From positions 4,464,001 to 4,528,000 of the forward strand of contig WHVY01000001.1 in the NCBI GenBank assembly GCA_022266195.1: a stretch of DNA of 64,000 nt, read 5' to 3'. The notes under the pieces are model-generated. The model searched no databases, was not told where the DNA came from, and saw only the letters and a list, made by a program, of their open reading frames with translations. Numbering within the stretch: position 1 is the first letter of the stretch; the number at the start of each line of letters is the position of its first letter. Position numbers and translations under genes: made by a program. This document shows, piece after piece, positions 24,401 to 39,400 of this stretch. Source of the stretch: Tetranychus cinnabarinus (lineage: Eukaryota; Arthropoda; Arachnida; Trombidiformes; Tetranychidae).

Positions 24401-27400
24401 GCCTTGGCTGTTTAAATCAGTTGTATTCAAAAAAACGTTTCCAAGCGTTGACTTAGATAGCTAAGGTGAAAAGGTAAACATTGGTCACTTCGCAAAAGTA
24501 AATATGTTGTCTCATGTTGTTGTTTACAAGGTCATAAATGGTCAAATTTGTTTGTTTTTTTTCTTCTCTCTTTTCTCTGTGTTAACAAACATTTTTATTG
24601 AGTTATGTTTTTACAAGAAACAAGGTTTAACTGGTTAAGACTGTTGGGAGTTTTAACTCCCTGCATTAGAGTAAAATGCTGTGACTGGCTAAAACCAATT
24701 TTTTCATGTTCTATTTTTGCAAGTTGCATTTCTTTTAGCATTATTATTTTGCGATAAAATATGTTTGACAGAAAATTTTATTCCTTTTTTGCAAAATAAT
24801 AAGATTGGAATTTTGGTGAAAGTAAAGTTTTTTATATTCATCTGTGAAAAGTTGGATTCTCAGGTATTGAGTATTTAGAGAGCTTGAAAGTCAAAATGGT
24901 TGTTCAATTTGAATATTATTTGACATAATTTGTGTGGGAAAAGTTTTCTTGTACTTTGTTGATTGATTAAATTCATTGACTAGACATGATCAAGAGGATT
25001 GATATTAAGGTTGCAGCATTTGCAAGCGAATTAGATTTTTTGATTGAGAAAAGAATTAATCTTTAAAGGATTAAATGTTTGGTACAGAATTTCGTTGCTT
25101 CGAAAACCTTTCAAAGTTTGATGTAAATTCAATCTTCACTTTAAATCAACAATTTTGAATATAAAGTTGTTTTTTAAACAAATATAAATGTTTTTCAGTT
25201 TCAAAATTGATTCATTAGATTATTTGGCGATTGATTGTTGATCGAAAGGCCGAAAAAAGGAACTTACCGTTTGATAGCTCAATATATTGGAATTTCGGTT
25301 TTTTTTGTTTTCTCTTCTCCTTAACTACAGATCAACGAACTGATGTTCAGGATGAAGATTATCGCGAAACAGAAAGCGAAATAGAACAGTTGACAAAAAG
25401 GAAAAATGGTTCAGCCTCAACATTTTCAGTTTTCACTGTTTTCTCAATATTCATCAATTTACTCAAATTATTTTAAAATGAAGATTCTGATGACTTTTAT
25501 ACAAACTTTATAAACTGTATAAACAAACACAAAAATCTTTGATAAACAGCCCATAAATAAAATCTAATTATTGATCAAAGAATGATGATTCTATTGATAC
25601 CATTCTCTGAATATAGACTCGAAGTTTTCAGGCCAATGGTCAAAATCAAGAGAACTGTCGATAAATTGAAAAAATCTGTCAATCTTTGATGTGTACCAGC
25701 AATTTTTATCGACCAATAACAAGTTTTAGCTCTCTAACTCTTACGGTCACATAATGCGGAAGGTTCAATTGAAAATCGAACTGATCTGTTGTGCAGAAAC
25801 AGAAACCTGTATTTCCCAAAATAACGTGAATTTTCTGGTGTACCAAAAGTGAATCAATTAAAATGAGTTTCATGAAAAATCCGCTTCCATAATCGAACAA
25901 AAGACGATCGAAGTTTCAACTTTAGACCCTCAAAAACTGTCGACCGGAGAAATTTCTTAACAGCATAAATGGAATCAGTTTTCTACCTCTAACAAAGTCC
26001 TAACTCTTAACAAAGAATATTTTTTGTGTTCACTCCTTCAACAGAATAATCTGAAAATTATTGATTTCTATTTCAAATGTATGCTTATGAGTTCGTTGAT
26101 AAGCACAATAAAATAATTGAAAAATCTCTCAACTTCGCCTTCTTTTCTCAATATTTTACTCAATGGATAAATTTCTGACAATAAATGCTTCGTTATCACT
26201 GATAGATTGACTTGGAAATTAGTAAAATTTGAAAATGATGAATTGAAACAGTTGAGGCAAACAATTAAGACGATAATTCAAGTATGAATCCTATCAATAA
26301 AGCCAGAGAAAATATCTGCTAACGTTGCCGATTCATTGTTGACTGAACTACCAAATGAACAGACAATTGGAATGATGAACGAAGGAGAAGCAAAAAAGTA
26401 TCTGAAAAGGAAACGGAAGTATTAATGACATGATAGGAATGAATATGAAAAGGTTTTTCTGCTGATCTCTTCTTCTCTGACCATTTTGTCTGAAAATGAA
26501 TCAGCATCATTACCATGATTACCATTATAATCATTATTAATACCAGTTTTAGCATTAAAAACGATTAATGTTATTATCAAGATAAAAGGCAATTGAAACT
26601 CACGAATGGATCATGAAAGCGTAACTCAAAACTCCTTCCCAAGTCAATAAAATGAACTTATTTTTTAATATCACTTGGACTTATCAGTTAATTATGACAA
26701 TTAAACTGTCTACTCACTTTAACCAAATCATTTGCAATCTCATTTCATTTGCAGGTTAACACCCTCAACAGTTTAACCTTAATTTTGCATTCAAACCTGA
26801 ATAGTTTCAAAGTCAATTATGCCAAAGTTGATCATTCCATGTTCATCAATATTTGCCTATTGATTGATCATTATTAATTTAATGTTAAATCAAGTTTAAT
26901 ATTTGTTTCCATCAATGTTTACTATTATTTTCACATTAGAATAAAACATTTGCTAGTAATATTGATTAAATATAAATAGTAACCATGGTTTAGATGGAAA
27001 TGGAAACATTATTTTTCTTCATTTTTATACTTTTCTTTTTTCATCAAGAATATCAATTTTGAAGGTGAAACATTATTACAAGTCACGTGAAAAGAGGCGC
27101 AATAAAAAAATAAAAGTTGAATGCTAATTGCAGTTGAAATTGTTTCACTTTTAGATTCATTAATAAGTCAACAGAGAGCATAATTAGTGTTATTAGCAGT
27201 GTTGGAGTTTAAATTTATGGAAATGCTGGGATTGAGTTGCAAGTATTTCTGTCTAACAAGAATGCAAGTTTACACAAGTTGTTAATCAAGTCGATCAAGA
27301 TTAAACATTGGTAAAGTAAAGTTAATTTACTTTAATTTTCCTGGTTATTATGATATTATTCAGTAAAATAGAATGTAAAAGACTCTAAGAATTGTTTTTA

Positions 27401-30400
27401 ATGTAAATCTATTTTAAGGTTTTCTTGAATCTTGATATAATGCAAAATTATCGAATGCAGAACAAGAGATTCAAGCTCTTTATGAATGCAAATCGACTGA
27501 AAAGCTAACCGTTTGCTCAATCAACTCGCTAACTATGAAATAAGTCAGCAAAATTGGCTCATCAATGTGTGACTATTTGCAATGGTGCCAGTTTAGGTCA
27601 ACAGTTTGCAGATTTAGGTGAAGATCTAGGGGGAAAACCAGGTTAGATCAAATAAAATTAGATTCTATTTAGGACGATTCCTAAATCCTAAAGACCATAA
27701 AGAAGTGTTGTACAGTTTATCGTAAACTAAATTTTGTACCTAAACTAAAGTGTAGACTAATGATACTTTAGCATTAACTCTTAAAGCTCGTATGACATCG
27801 TAAAATTGATATTAATAGCAGTGTTTAAAATGGTAAACCGACCTTATGTTAATAAAATCTTTATGCTCCTACAGTTGAGTTATTGATATTATTAAAGCAA
27901 ATCTCTGCTTATTTCGTCTTTTCCTCATCACTGCATTTAAGCATTTCAATGCTTTGAAAATATGTTTAAATCCATTGGTGAGAAAAGACGAGATGACCAG
28001 AGATCGATTTCTAGGAGCTAAAAGATACACCAGTCCAATATATTGTAATATAAATTTTCTTGATCAAGTTGTCCTGCATAAGTTAATATACGTAACAAAC
28101 TTCTGATACTCAAATTAGTTTCGCATGTGATTTAGCGAAGCCATTCAGTCATCAAATTAATAAGAAATTCAGTCTCATAGAAGCATATCGAAAGCGTTAA
28201 GAAACTTTGTAATCTACTTTTCAAACCTTTTCAACTCTTTGATTTAAACCAAGGCAGAAGTCGATTTAAACAGTCTTTCAAAACGCAACTATTAAAATGC
28301 TCGAATCGAGTCCTAACTGGCTCTTGCATTGCAAAGTTAAAGATTTTCTTTGCAAAAAAAGAATTGAATTTGCATTGACTTGAACAATTTCAAAGTTGGT
28401 CATTATTAATGTATGATTTTCAACGGAATCATTCAAATTTCAATTAATCACAATTAGCCTTTCTCGAGTAACTGAAACTTGATAAAGCACTTAATGGTGT
28501 CAACATGAAGAGTGCAAAAGTCAAGTTCATTTGTTATTCACAATCAATGTTAATAAGAGGGTTGAAAGAATGGTAAAGAACCACGAAAAAAAGGCAATTC
28601 AATGTGCAAGATAATAATGATGATCTGACCAATTTACCTTCCATTATACTTTTAATGTTATCTTTCAATCAAACTGCTTTACCATGTTATTGTATCTGCA
28701 AATTATGAATCATGAATCTTGAAATGGAAATCATGTTAATGGTAAGAAACTAAAAATGTATCATTTAGTTATTTTGGTTGAGAAGCGAAAAAAAATAATA
28801 AAATAAACTGATATAATTGATCTGAAACAATTTGCAGGAAAGTCCATTAATCCTGTAACCTTTTGTTAACATCGATAGGAACGGAAACACCCTTTGGACA
28901 AGCTCTTCAATTAACCAGTCGAACATTATATTCCTATTATTATTGTTATTAATTTTAGACTCAATATTGCACAGTCTCTTCAACCTGTCATTTACCATCC
29001 CAGGTAAATATCGATGTAAAAAAAGAATGAAAGAGAAAATAAAATAATTTTCTTTTCTTTCCTCACCATGAATCTCTCACTGATTTTCATTCAACTATTT
29101 TCCCTGCCATGGAAACAGTTGATTCTCTGGTTCCGGTTGAAATTGCTCCAATGCGTGACTTTGATCAGAACTTTCATGTTCATAAATAATCGGATTGCCC
29201 TTTTCATTCCAATCATCATAATCATCTTTTCAGAGAAACTCTTCTTTTCCATTTAATCATCAATGCAAACCCAAATGTAACCCAAAAAATGATCAACAAA
29301 CGATCAACTCGATTCTTGAAAATCAAACTCTTTAACCTCAAAACTCTTAATTAACTCGAAAATAAACATTAAATATTTTCATTCGAATTCGAAAAAATCA
29401 ATTTCGCTTTATAAATTGCTCGTCCCAACACCATTAATCATTTACCTGTTGTTTATTAATTTTTGATTTTCTTTCCCTTTTCCATTTATTGTTGTAATTA
29501 ATTGCCTTTTGATTCAATTAATTAATCATTGGCAACATTTGAAAGTTAAACTCGACATTTGAAAGTTTATTAATTACAACTTGATGCACATTTGGCTTAA
29601 TTATTGATGGGTTCCCTTTCATAAGCTAATTGATTGCTCTTTAATTATGATTAAATTGACGAGAAAAAACAATGACTTTTAATATTTGCATTTATTCAGT
29701 TTGGGTAACACTGACAATAACAGTGTTTCACTGAATACGTTACTTGAATTAATGTAAAGTATAATCATGTTTATCAATGAATGTTGTGTTGGAGTGTTTA
29801 ATTGAAAAGCTTAAATTGTAATTGCTTTAAACAAAAGCAAAACAACTTTAAAATGGTTAACACAAGTCGAGTTCAAACAATTAACTGATTCAACCCATAA
29901 TCTTATTCATTAGCAAATGATCAATAATTTGTAAATAATTTTCTCTCAACATTAAACTTGAAGTTTTCATTAAACAAAAGTTTCCACTTGAAATGTTCAA
30001 CTTTTTGCTTCAACAATTTATCAATTGAAACTTCACTCTGAATCTGTCAAAGAGAATAATCGGAAAAATCTTAATCAAACTAATTAAGTGTTGAATTAAC
30101 GAAATGTACAGTTAAAAGTTTCCCTGTCATCATGAAACAATTTCATAGAATATGGAATATTAAGAAATTGGGAAAAATTTTCGAAAAAATTTTCTTCGAT
30201 CATTTTTCGAAAAAGCAATTCGCCTTTTCATGATGAATTATGCATATAATGGTTTATCATTTGTTCAGGCAATATCAGGGTGATTCTGTTCGCTAATGGT
30301 CAAATTAAATGTTCAATTGAATTCTCGGAATGAATCGCAATAATGGATTTGAAAAGTTCTGTTTTTTTCTTCATTTTTTCGATTTTTTCTCAAATTTCAA

Positions 30401-33400
30401 TTTCTGTGGTAAACAAGATGGAAATTCAATGTTTAAAGGTAAAAGTGAAATGAGCAGTTCTTGTTATTTACATTAAATGATAATAATGTTCAACTTTTGG
30501 AATGAACTAAATGAAATATAATATCATTGGAAAATGGAGAGAAGAGAAAAATGTGAAATTCTGGAAAAAAAGAATCAGTTGTTTGCAATTTTGTTTTCAC
30601 ATTTCGTGTTTACATTTGATGAAAAGTTGAGAAAGAAAACTCGATAAGTTGATTCATGATTCAAATGTTGATTCAACTTTGCTCAACAAGTTTATTCTTG
30701 AGTTTAATTTTCTCTTCCTTTTGCTCTTCTCATTACAATTGCTACTCTTATTCAGTTGTAATTGAATGAGCTTCATGAACAACTCAACAGGAAGTAGGAG
30801 TACATCTGATGTATATTGAACCCAAGGAAATGAAGTTCTGTGTGTTTTCAGTTGAGACTTATTTGTTTCTTTGGTTGCCGTTGTTGTTTCAAGATCAGCT
30901 CGTTACTTCCAACTGATTGATAATTCCTTCAACATTGTTCTTGGTTCATTTGATTCGAAACTCGATGCTATTAGATAAAAGTAAATGAGGAGAAGAAGAT
31001 GAAAGTCAAAGGAGAAGAGAAGAAAATTCAACTTTTCACTTTTTTTTCATTCCTTCCGATTCCATTCCTCAGAGAGTTTTCCCTGATTTACATTGAAACA
31101 ACTTGTTTTCTCGGTTTACATCAGAAGAAGAAAACTCTAAAACTGAAATTGATGGAAACATGAACATTATTAAAGACAAATTGACTTCTCTAATTGAATG
31201 TAGATGAAGATAAATCTGATCTGTGATTAAAATGATTCACTGGCACAATTCATTTAACCTTTAATTGAAAGACTTTTCACGAAACTTATTCAGCAAAAAA
31301 AAGGTAAAACACTGAATGGAAAAGTAGAGAATTATCAAGTCAAATTTGGGTTCCAATTGAATTTGAAAGTAATTTAATTGTGAAAAACGAAAAAATTTGT
31401 TTGCCAAAAAAATGGAAAATATTGAAATATTTGAACAAAAAGAAAAAGCTGGACTTGAATTGAATTCAAAGGGAAAGCTTATAAATGAATAAGAATGTTT
31501 GTGAAGCAAAAAAATGTAATAATATGCAACAATATACATGGTAAAGGGTATCCAATTGAATGGATAGAATTGATGAGATAGAATGAATGCAATCAGAATT
31601 TATAAAATTGTTGAAACTCTGAGAATCAGATTGGAAGATGGAAAGAAGAAGAAGAGAAAATTTCATCAAAAAAAATGGAATCCAATTTGAGATTCGGAAA
31701 ATGTTCCAACGGTGAACAACAAAAGACTATCTGGTTCCGGTAATCTTTTTCCTTTCTCATCCCTCAACTTTTCCATCTTCATTTAAATCATTCATATTCA
31801 TTTGAATATTTTCCCATGATCACCTTTGGTAAGTTGATGGTAAAAATTGTCAAACTTTACTGTTTCTTTTTTACCTTTAGTATCATTTTGTTTCCCTGCT
31901 TGTTGACATGGGAATGAAACGTTTGCTCAATTGACTATTAATAAATGATAAACTTCAAGTTCAACTCATTTATTAAACATTTTTTTTCGTCTTCTCGTCT
32001 TTTGAAAAGTTGAACATTTCAACTTGAATATTGAATTTAAAGACAAAAGAAGCAAACCAATCATCTTCATGGTAATGATGCCTTTAAATTGATCTCAGTG
32101 TTTTATTGCAAAAGATTATCTCTTTTCATATCATTAATATTATTGTTATTATCAAGAGAAACCTGGGAATGAAGTTGAAACAGGGAAACACACCTTTTAT
32201 AATTTAATTGCGATTATGATTATTGCCAGCTTTTATTGCTAACTTTTGTTATTAACTTAATGCTCTAATTGATGACAATTGATATTCAAGTATATTAAGA
32301 AATTGCGATTAAACTTGAGCATTTTACTTCCTCATTATTAATCGATGAAACAACAGAAGATAATTAACCTTTCATGCACAGTCAATGAATCAGGGAAAAT
32401 CAAGAAAATCGCTTTTGATCAAGTAAAAAGATTTGGATGAAAATCGAGTGAAAAGTGATTAAAATCGAGAGCGAAGTTGACAAAAGTTGTAAAAAGTGTT
32501 GACCTCTAATCGTCTTTAGCATTATGAGTCGAGAGTATCTTAAGTTCATCTTTTGATTTGCATTTGATTTTGTGCTCAGCTATTGAATTGAGTTTTGTTT
32601 TGTTTCAAATTGATCTGTGAATGTGATTAAATCAGGTTAGGAAAATTATCATGTTAATAGTGAATCAAGTAAAGTATTCATTTTCGTTATTTGTCTTTGC
32701 CTTCATAAACATATTACCAACAAGATAATACAAATATTAAGATAAAATAATGTCATGATGATGATGTTTATTTTTGCTATAAAAAATGAAATGCTTTATT
32801 TACTTTGGACTGTTCATTATTGTTGGATAAAAAGACAGAGAGAAATGATTTTAGAAGCGCAAAGACATGATAAAAGATGTAAAGTTGAACTGCAAATGGT
32901 ATCAAATAGACTGCAATATCTTACATTATCATGTCTATTAGTGGGTCATTTGTTGGTTAACAATAATATTAAGTAGACAATGAGTAAATGTTTGAAGTGA
33001 AAAATGGTTTTATCATTAAAAACGAAGAAGATCGTTTGGTTTAAAAAAAGAAGACTAAAGTTGCGTGACTTATCATGAGTCTCATTCACTCAATAAATCC
33101 TCTTTTACCAACATAATCATTATTATCATGGAAATAATCATGAAATTCATCAGTATCATTTGTTCAATGTTTTTTCACAGAACACACAACATTTGCTCTC
33201 TTCTTTTTGTTGCAATTGTACTTTTAATGAAATTCAATTGAAATTTACAATCAATCGCCAATCAATTGATTTACTGTAAAAAAACTGACGAGATCATGAT
33301 GATAGGAAGATGATGAGAGAAGATGAATTAGATAGAGAATTGCTTTTTAACACTGATCAATAAGAAAATAAGATTAATAATAATTGCAGGGACTTTTGAG

Positions 33401-36400
33401 GCTGAACTGGGAGGGTAAAAAGGGTGAGACCAAATGGTTTCAAGTTGTTATTCATTTAGATTCTCTCCTTTTCCTAATTCATTGGATAGCCTTTCCTGGT
33501 CCAGTCTAAATGTATTATCACAACTTGAGGATTACAATGAAAATCAAGTTTAAACACTGAAAGAGTCATGGTTATTTGATTATAGCCTTAAAAAGCAAAG
33601 GAACGCATTTAATCACGAAAAGTGTTTTACTGATGGATATCATTCCAATAATTGAAGGATTCCTGTTCCTTTTATTATTGTTTTTATTATTATTATTAGG
33701 TTGTGTTGTTGAGTGAGAACTCCCAGTTACATAATATTGCCTTTTATTGATTTCCTAGTTCAATAGTTAATATCAAATAAGAATATGATAATAACTTTTT
33801 CTTCGCATTTTTTCTTCGTTCTTCTTCCAAAACTATTAATGCATAATTTGCTTGTGCAATTATATAATTATAAGATTATTAGATGAGTTACCAAAGGGAA
33901 ATCAAGTTTAAGAATGTTAACCATTTTCGGTTCACTTTCGTGGTTTACCTTGATTTACATGTTGATTGCTTTTACTTTTTACCTTTTATTATTGTTCGAT
34001 TGGTTCATTTTTTGTTCATCATTCTTGATATAATTGTGCTTTTAAATGGATTTAGTTCTTGGTTCGATATTGATTTCACTTTTACTTCATTTGGTCAAAA
34101 TAAATCAACTTGAGCTTGTGAGACTAATCATTTAAACCCAGTTTGGTGACAATTGGTTCAGATTATTGATTGAAACTTTCAACTCGTTTTGACGATAATT
34201 TATCAAGTTGCTTTTTCGTAATTTCAACTTTATAAGTTTAGTGTTTTGATAAATCTTTTATTTTATATCGAAATTTGTCAACATTTAATAGTGAAACTTG
34301 TATAAACAATCAACTTATGATGGAGTGAGGCAGAATTTTGTTCTCGATTTGATGAAATTCTTGTTAGCATTTTGTATCTTTTTGATTCTAATTAGGTTGA
34401 GGAAAATGCAAATAAAGTTTCTTTTAAACACGACATTCTATTAGTAACAATATTGCTATTGATTTCTTGTAGTTCAATAGTTCAGTTCAAAGTGTCAAAT
34501 CAATTGATTATACATTGTATTTTGTTTTAGATTAACTTCTACGTGAAAATAATTATAAAAATTGTGTCAATTAATATTTCTGAATTGAATATATTGCATA
34601 AGATTAATAAATTGATTGAAATAATTAACAGGCTGAAGTATTGAGGACAAAACAGAATGATCAAAACTCTGATATTTCTCATAACAAAATAGACATTCTG
34701 TCAAAATCTATACTCTTGCTGATCTGGTTTGTTGCAATTCAATGTTAACACCTTTTCAGAACACAAAGCTTTGGAAAGAATTAAACAATCATTCTCGTTT
34801 AATAGAGCTAACTTCCATATTAACGAAGCCAGCATTCAAAAGAGTAAAAACGGCTGATTGTAAAGACACTGACTTCTCATAACAGCTATACCGTGTTCAA
34901 ATGACTAAAACTTACTTTCATAACGCAAAAAGTCTCGAGTTAAAGAAGTTTCTTTATTCAGTCCATTCTGCTATCGATTTGGAATATTTGCGTTTCGAAT
35001 TCGCTAATTGGTGAATTTGCAAAATAAGTACGATTTGAAATTGTAGATCAAAAGATGTCAATAATAAGCAATAGAACATTCATAATACTTCTTTCTGTTA
35101 AATTGATCTCTTCATAACTGAAGTAAAAGCCATGCTAAGATCAGTGAGGGTTAAGCTCTTACATTGAAAGTGAAAGAAACAGAAAGTCACTTATATGCAA
35201 AGAAGTTATAACAGTCTAAAGAAATATCTATTAAACTAATTCGCAATAAACTCTAATCAAGTTGAAGTTCAAAAAAGACTCTAAAGTTAAGGTCACAAAA
35301 CAGTTGATTTAACATTGATATATCCATAAAACATGCATTAGGGAAGAGTCCGAAGACTTCTGTCATTACTTCAGCTGTAACATTAATGCCTTTACTTATA
35401 AGCTCGACTTAAATCAATCAATTTAATTTGCACAAATTACATCGAAATAATTATGCATAAATCTCTAAGTCACTTTGCAACGAGTTTTGCAGGTAAAGAT
35501 CAAGTATTCAGGATCTTTTGCAGCTTTAGGGTGTATCCGGTCAGTGAAATTTTAACCAAGATTAACCGAGATTCTTGGTTAATCTCGGTTAAAAAAATTA
35601 ACTGACATGTGATCAAAATTAACCCAGATTAGCTTTAATGCCATCTATTGATTTTAAAAATTAATTTTTTAATTAGATTGAAATATCGTCAGCTGATTTG
35701 ATTCAATTTTTTAATTTTTCAATGCGCATGATAATCAAATTAACCATATTAATACCGGACACTTTATTTTCTTATCTTATCTTTTTCTTGACAACTTTAG
35801 TCTTTTAACCAAGATTAACCAAGATTAACCAACATTTTTTTCATTGACCGGATACACCCTTAATCACTGCTTTTCACATTCTAATGATTCACCTTTCTTA
35901 GGCGAATCTTTCCATTTTTCCGTTGAAGTGGGTACTTGGAATCGATGATTCGCATATAAGATCAGAAGCTATCGAGGTTTTCTTTGCTGCAATTGCTCCG
36001 ATCGATGAAAGTTGAACTTTAATGCTACTAGACATTATATTTAGCAAACAAGTTCAAACTTTACTTTGAATAGACTCGTTTTGACATTGCTTTTGCAAAG
36101 TAAATCGCAAATTCGATGCAATCAATCAGTCGTAGCTGTTCAGTTGCAATGTCCCCAGAATGGCTAAATATCATCAATAGAATGATTAAATTTGATTTTC
36201 ATTGATCAGATCTGAATAAAGCTTTTTGTTAATTTTCGTTGTTCCATCATAATAAAGCCATTGAATTTGGATAAAACAGTCAAACAATAAAAGAAGTTCA
36301 ATCTTTTCCTAAATAATAATATGCTTTTTGTTGTTAACAATGACCTTTACAATTCGAGTTTTCATTTTTCAAAATATGATTTTCTGATAAAAGAGGAAAG

Positions 36401-39400
36401 AAAGGAAAAGCCATATTCCAACTCTGATTGAGTCCAGTTGGATGATGAACATGATGATGAAGAGAAGGTAAGGGAAAAAGAAGAAAACGAAAACTTTTTG
36501 AAATTTTGTGATTCCCTGAAAAATGAAATTAAACTGTGAAGACAAAAAGGAAGATTGTTTTTCCTCTTTGAAGATAATTTTCTCTTCATTTTCCTTCATA
36601 ATCCATGATGTTATTGATGGAGAAACAGTTTTTCCTGATGAATTTATGGTCAAATGATAAAGTGTGAAGAGGCCACTTGAGCTGACAGACACAATTTTGA
36701 GGAAAGAGAAAATTATTTTTCCCATTTCACTTTACACAATCAAGAGTTGGATAACATTTGAGGTTGACTGAGCAAGAAGTTTGTTCACGATGGAAATGAA
36801 TGTTGATAATTTTTAGGGTTAACAATGAAATCGAATGGAATATTATGCTTTTCAGTTTACTGGGAGTGAAATTTGTATTCAACTTGTTCAATCTCAAATT
36901 CCCTGTCAAAGTAATACAAAGTTTGAATAACAATCAAATTGTTGCATAAAAATTTGCTCAAAATTGATTGAAATAAGAATTGATTAAACTGATTGAAACG
37001 AAATTTTTGATTGTTGAGAAAACTTTGGTGGAAAAAAGAATTTCTCTCAAATTTTCCAATTCGCTTTACCTCAAGATAATCCTCATGACTTGGATAATTG
37101 TAGTTATCCTTTTAATGATTGAATATGAAAGGAAAGGTTAAGTGATTCCATAATGTTGAATGGTGAAACATTGATAAAGTTCAATGAATTTCAAGTGTTA
37201 AATTCCCTTTAGATTTGAATTTCTTTTTGCCTCAATAATTTATTCTTCTCTGGATTCGATTTATCTCTTTTCCTCTTTTTCTTGGTGGCAACTGTCATGA
37301 GGCTTGTGAATAGAGTTGATTGACGATTTACCAATAACTGATGACAACAAATCAAAATCAACCTGAAAATGTGTTTCACTTTTTGTTTTGAAAGCACAAC
37401 ATTTACTTCCAACAAGTAATGAACACAAATGAAAGGGCAAAAGGCGAGAGTTTTTTTGTATATATTGGAGGGAAGATGATTGATCATCATGCGTTGCAAT
37501 ATAATTTGTTTCCTGTTTCAATGTTCTTCAAAGTTCCAAGTTGAAACATTTTCAGATTGAAGAAGAGAAAAATGGAAATGGCGAAAAAGTCAAAAGTTCT
37601 GAAAGTCTTTCATCTTTTGCTTTTCTTTAATTATCTCCAAAAAGATGAACTTGTTTAGTCTGCCAACAGGTAAACAATCGTCAACATTTTAGACAAGAAG
37701 TGAAATTACTTTGTTCACCTGGTTAAAGGAAAAGTTTCATGGGAAATTCAAGATTCAGATTGTTGAAAGAGTCATAAATCAAATAAGTTGTTAACAGCCG
37801 AGCAAAACTATGATTAACTTTGATACTAATTGTTTGTCTCTCGAGGTTTTCCCTTGGATTAGGTTAGCTCAAGTCAAAACATCAACTGTTTAGGTTAAAC
37901 TGAATCAAATTGTTTGGTCAGCACTTTTGGCCAGGCTCATTAATCTAGTTGGGCAAATTTGCAAAGTTTCTTCTGAAAGATTCCCTGTGATTTTGGAAGA
38001 GAAAAATTCCTTTGGAAATTAGCAAATTTTCAGACTTAATTGTTCTCATCAAACACTTGTTACCTTAATCACGCAGTTAGAGTCTTGTTAACTCTCATTG
38101 TACTTTGATAGTTCAGTTTTTGCTACAAAAATATTATTTACTCAAAAACATTGCAAAGTTTGCATGTGATCAAGAGTTCTTCTCTAACTCACGATAATTC
38201 ATGAAATAACGATCAATTTCGAGTAAAGAGCAAATGAAAATTCTACAGATTATCGAGGCTAAAATGACTGTCAAGTTAGTCGATCAGATTGATGGTGTTT
38301 TCATTGCAATCAGTGGTAAACAAATGAGCAAAACTCATTTACTTTCCTCTTATAAAAGAAATGCCGTTTTCGATCAACTTTTTCTCATAAACTCAAAGTA
38401 CTTCATCGCATTCAGTCGCATTATTACAATCTCTTTACTCATTTGGAGCATTTTTAGTGACTGAGAAAAAACACGATCAGAATTGTTCGTTTTATCCTTT
38501 TGCTTTTAAAGGTTGATTTAATAACAATTTGTTTGAAAGATGATAACTTATTAATAATTTTCTAGTTTTTAGTTTGATTAATAATTGATTGCAGACTCGT
38601 TTCAACTATTGAACATAAAATCAACATTCTCTCAAAACTCGATGATTTTACTTGAAAACAGTTTCGCCTTCATTTATTGTGCATTATTCAACTTAACCAA
38701 ACACAAACTTTAAGTAAAAAGCTTTCAGAAGATGTTCATAAACTTGTAATAAACTTATTGAGCTTGAAATTTTGTTGCAATTAAAAGCTTGAAGTGACCA
38801 TTTTCCCATTATGACCATTGGAAACAAAACATGTGAACGAAGGGAAACTTACATCTAAATATATTCCATCACAAATAAAACCTTGTGGTTTGGGCGGATC
38901 CGATTTCGGTAAATAACGATAAAACTCGACACTATTTTTGTACCATTTAATGGAATACAATTCATCACCTTGAAGATCATAAGTGCAGTTAAGCCAAACA
39001 GAGTCGCCAACCATAACATGAGAAGGCACATGAATATGTTCCAATGTTATAGCATTAATACCTGATGAGAAAAAGAACGAATTCTGATTAGAAAATCGAA
39101 ACAAACAAAAAAAAACTTTTTCTAAGTCTTCTTTTCTCAGTCTGGAAACAGAAAGCCATTTCAAGGTAAAAACTCAAACGGAAATGTCTAGAAAGCACTC
39201 TTCTTAAAGCACCTTAAACCCATTCAATTTATTACCTTTCATGTCATTTGGAAACTCGTTTTGAATAGCGAATAAAGTTTCAAGTTTCAATTGTTATTTA
39301 CATGCAAAATAACAACAAACTATTCAAACTCGTTTCCCTCATTTTCCTTTCTCATGTTCAATTATCTTCATAACCATGAGAGAATCATGAAGATGTTTGG

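Larger units (their letters stand above)
24461..38852 (-). other. Second intron of the Beat-like gene (14.4 kb)
   Basis: AT-rich with no further minus-strand exon seen; splitting an Ig domain across a giant intron is consistent with Beat-family gene structure as I know it. Contained elements are the plus-strand GPI-tail exon (25331-25476), a PIF/Harbinger-type MITE (35529-35859) and a TTA/TAT-rich simple repeat near 33670-33700. Small open frames at 32755-32976 and 38234-38464 are considered chance. Confidence 0.5.

Noticed and set aside
32755..32976. Plus-strand 73-codon frame with a polar helix and hydrophobic end
   Set aside because: Resembles a tail-anchored small protein, but sits in the Beat-like gene's intron without splice or polyadenylation support; composition alone is not enough.
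36362..36725. Overlapping minus-strand open frames (75 and 118 codons)
   Set aside because: Two frames of the same GA/TC-rich stretch, both Ser/Phe/Lys-rich; typical simple-sequence artefact.
38234..38464. Plus-strand 76-codon frame with ATG and hydrophobic C-terminus
   Set aside because: No domain, no transcript-like context; most likely chance.
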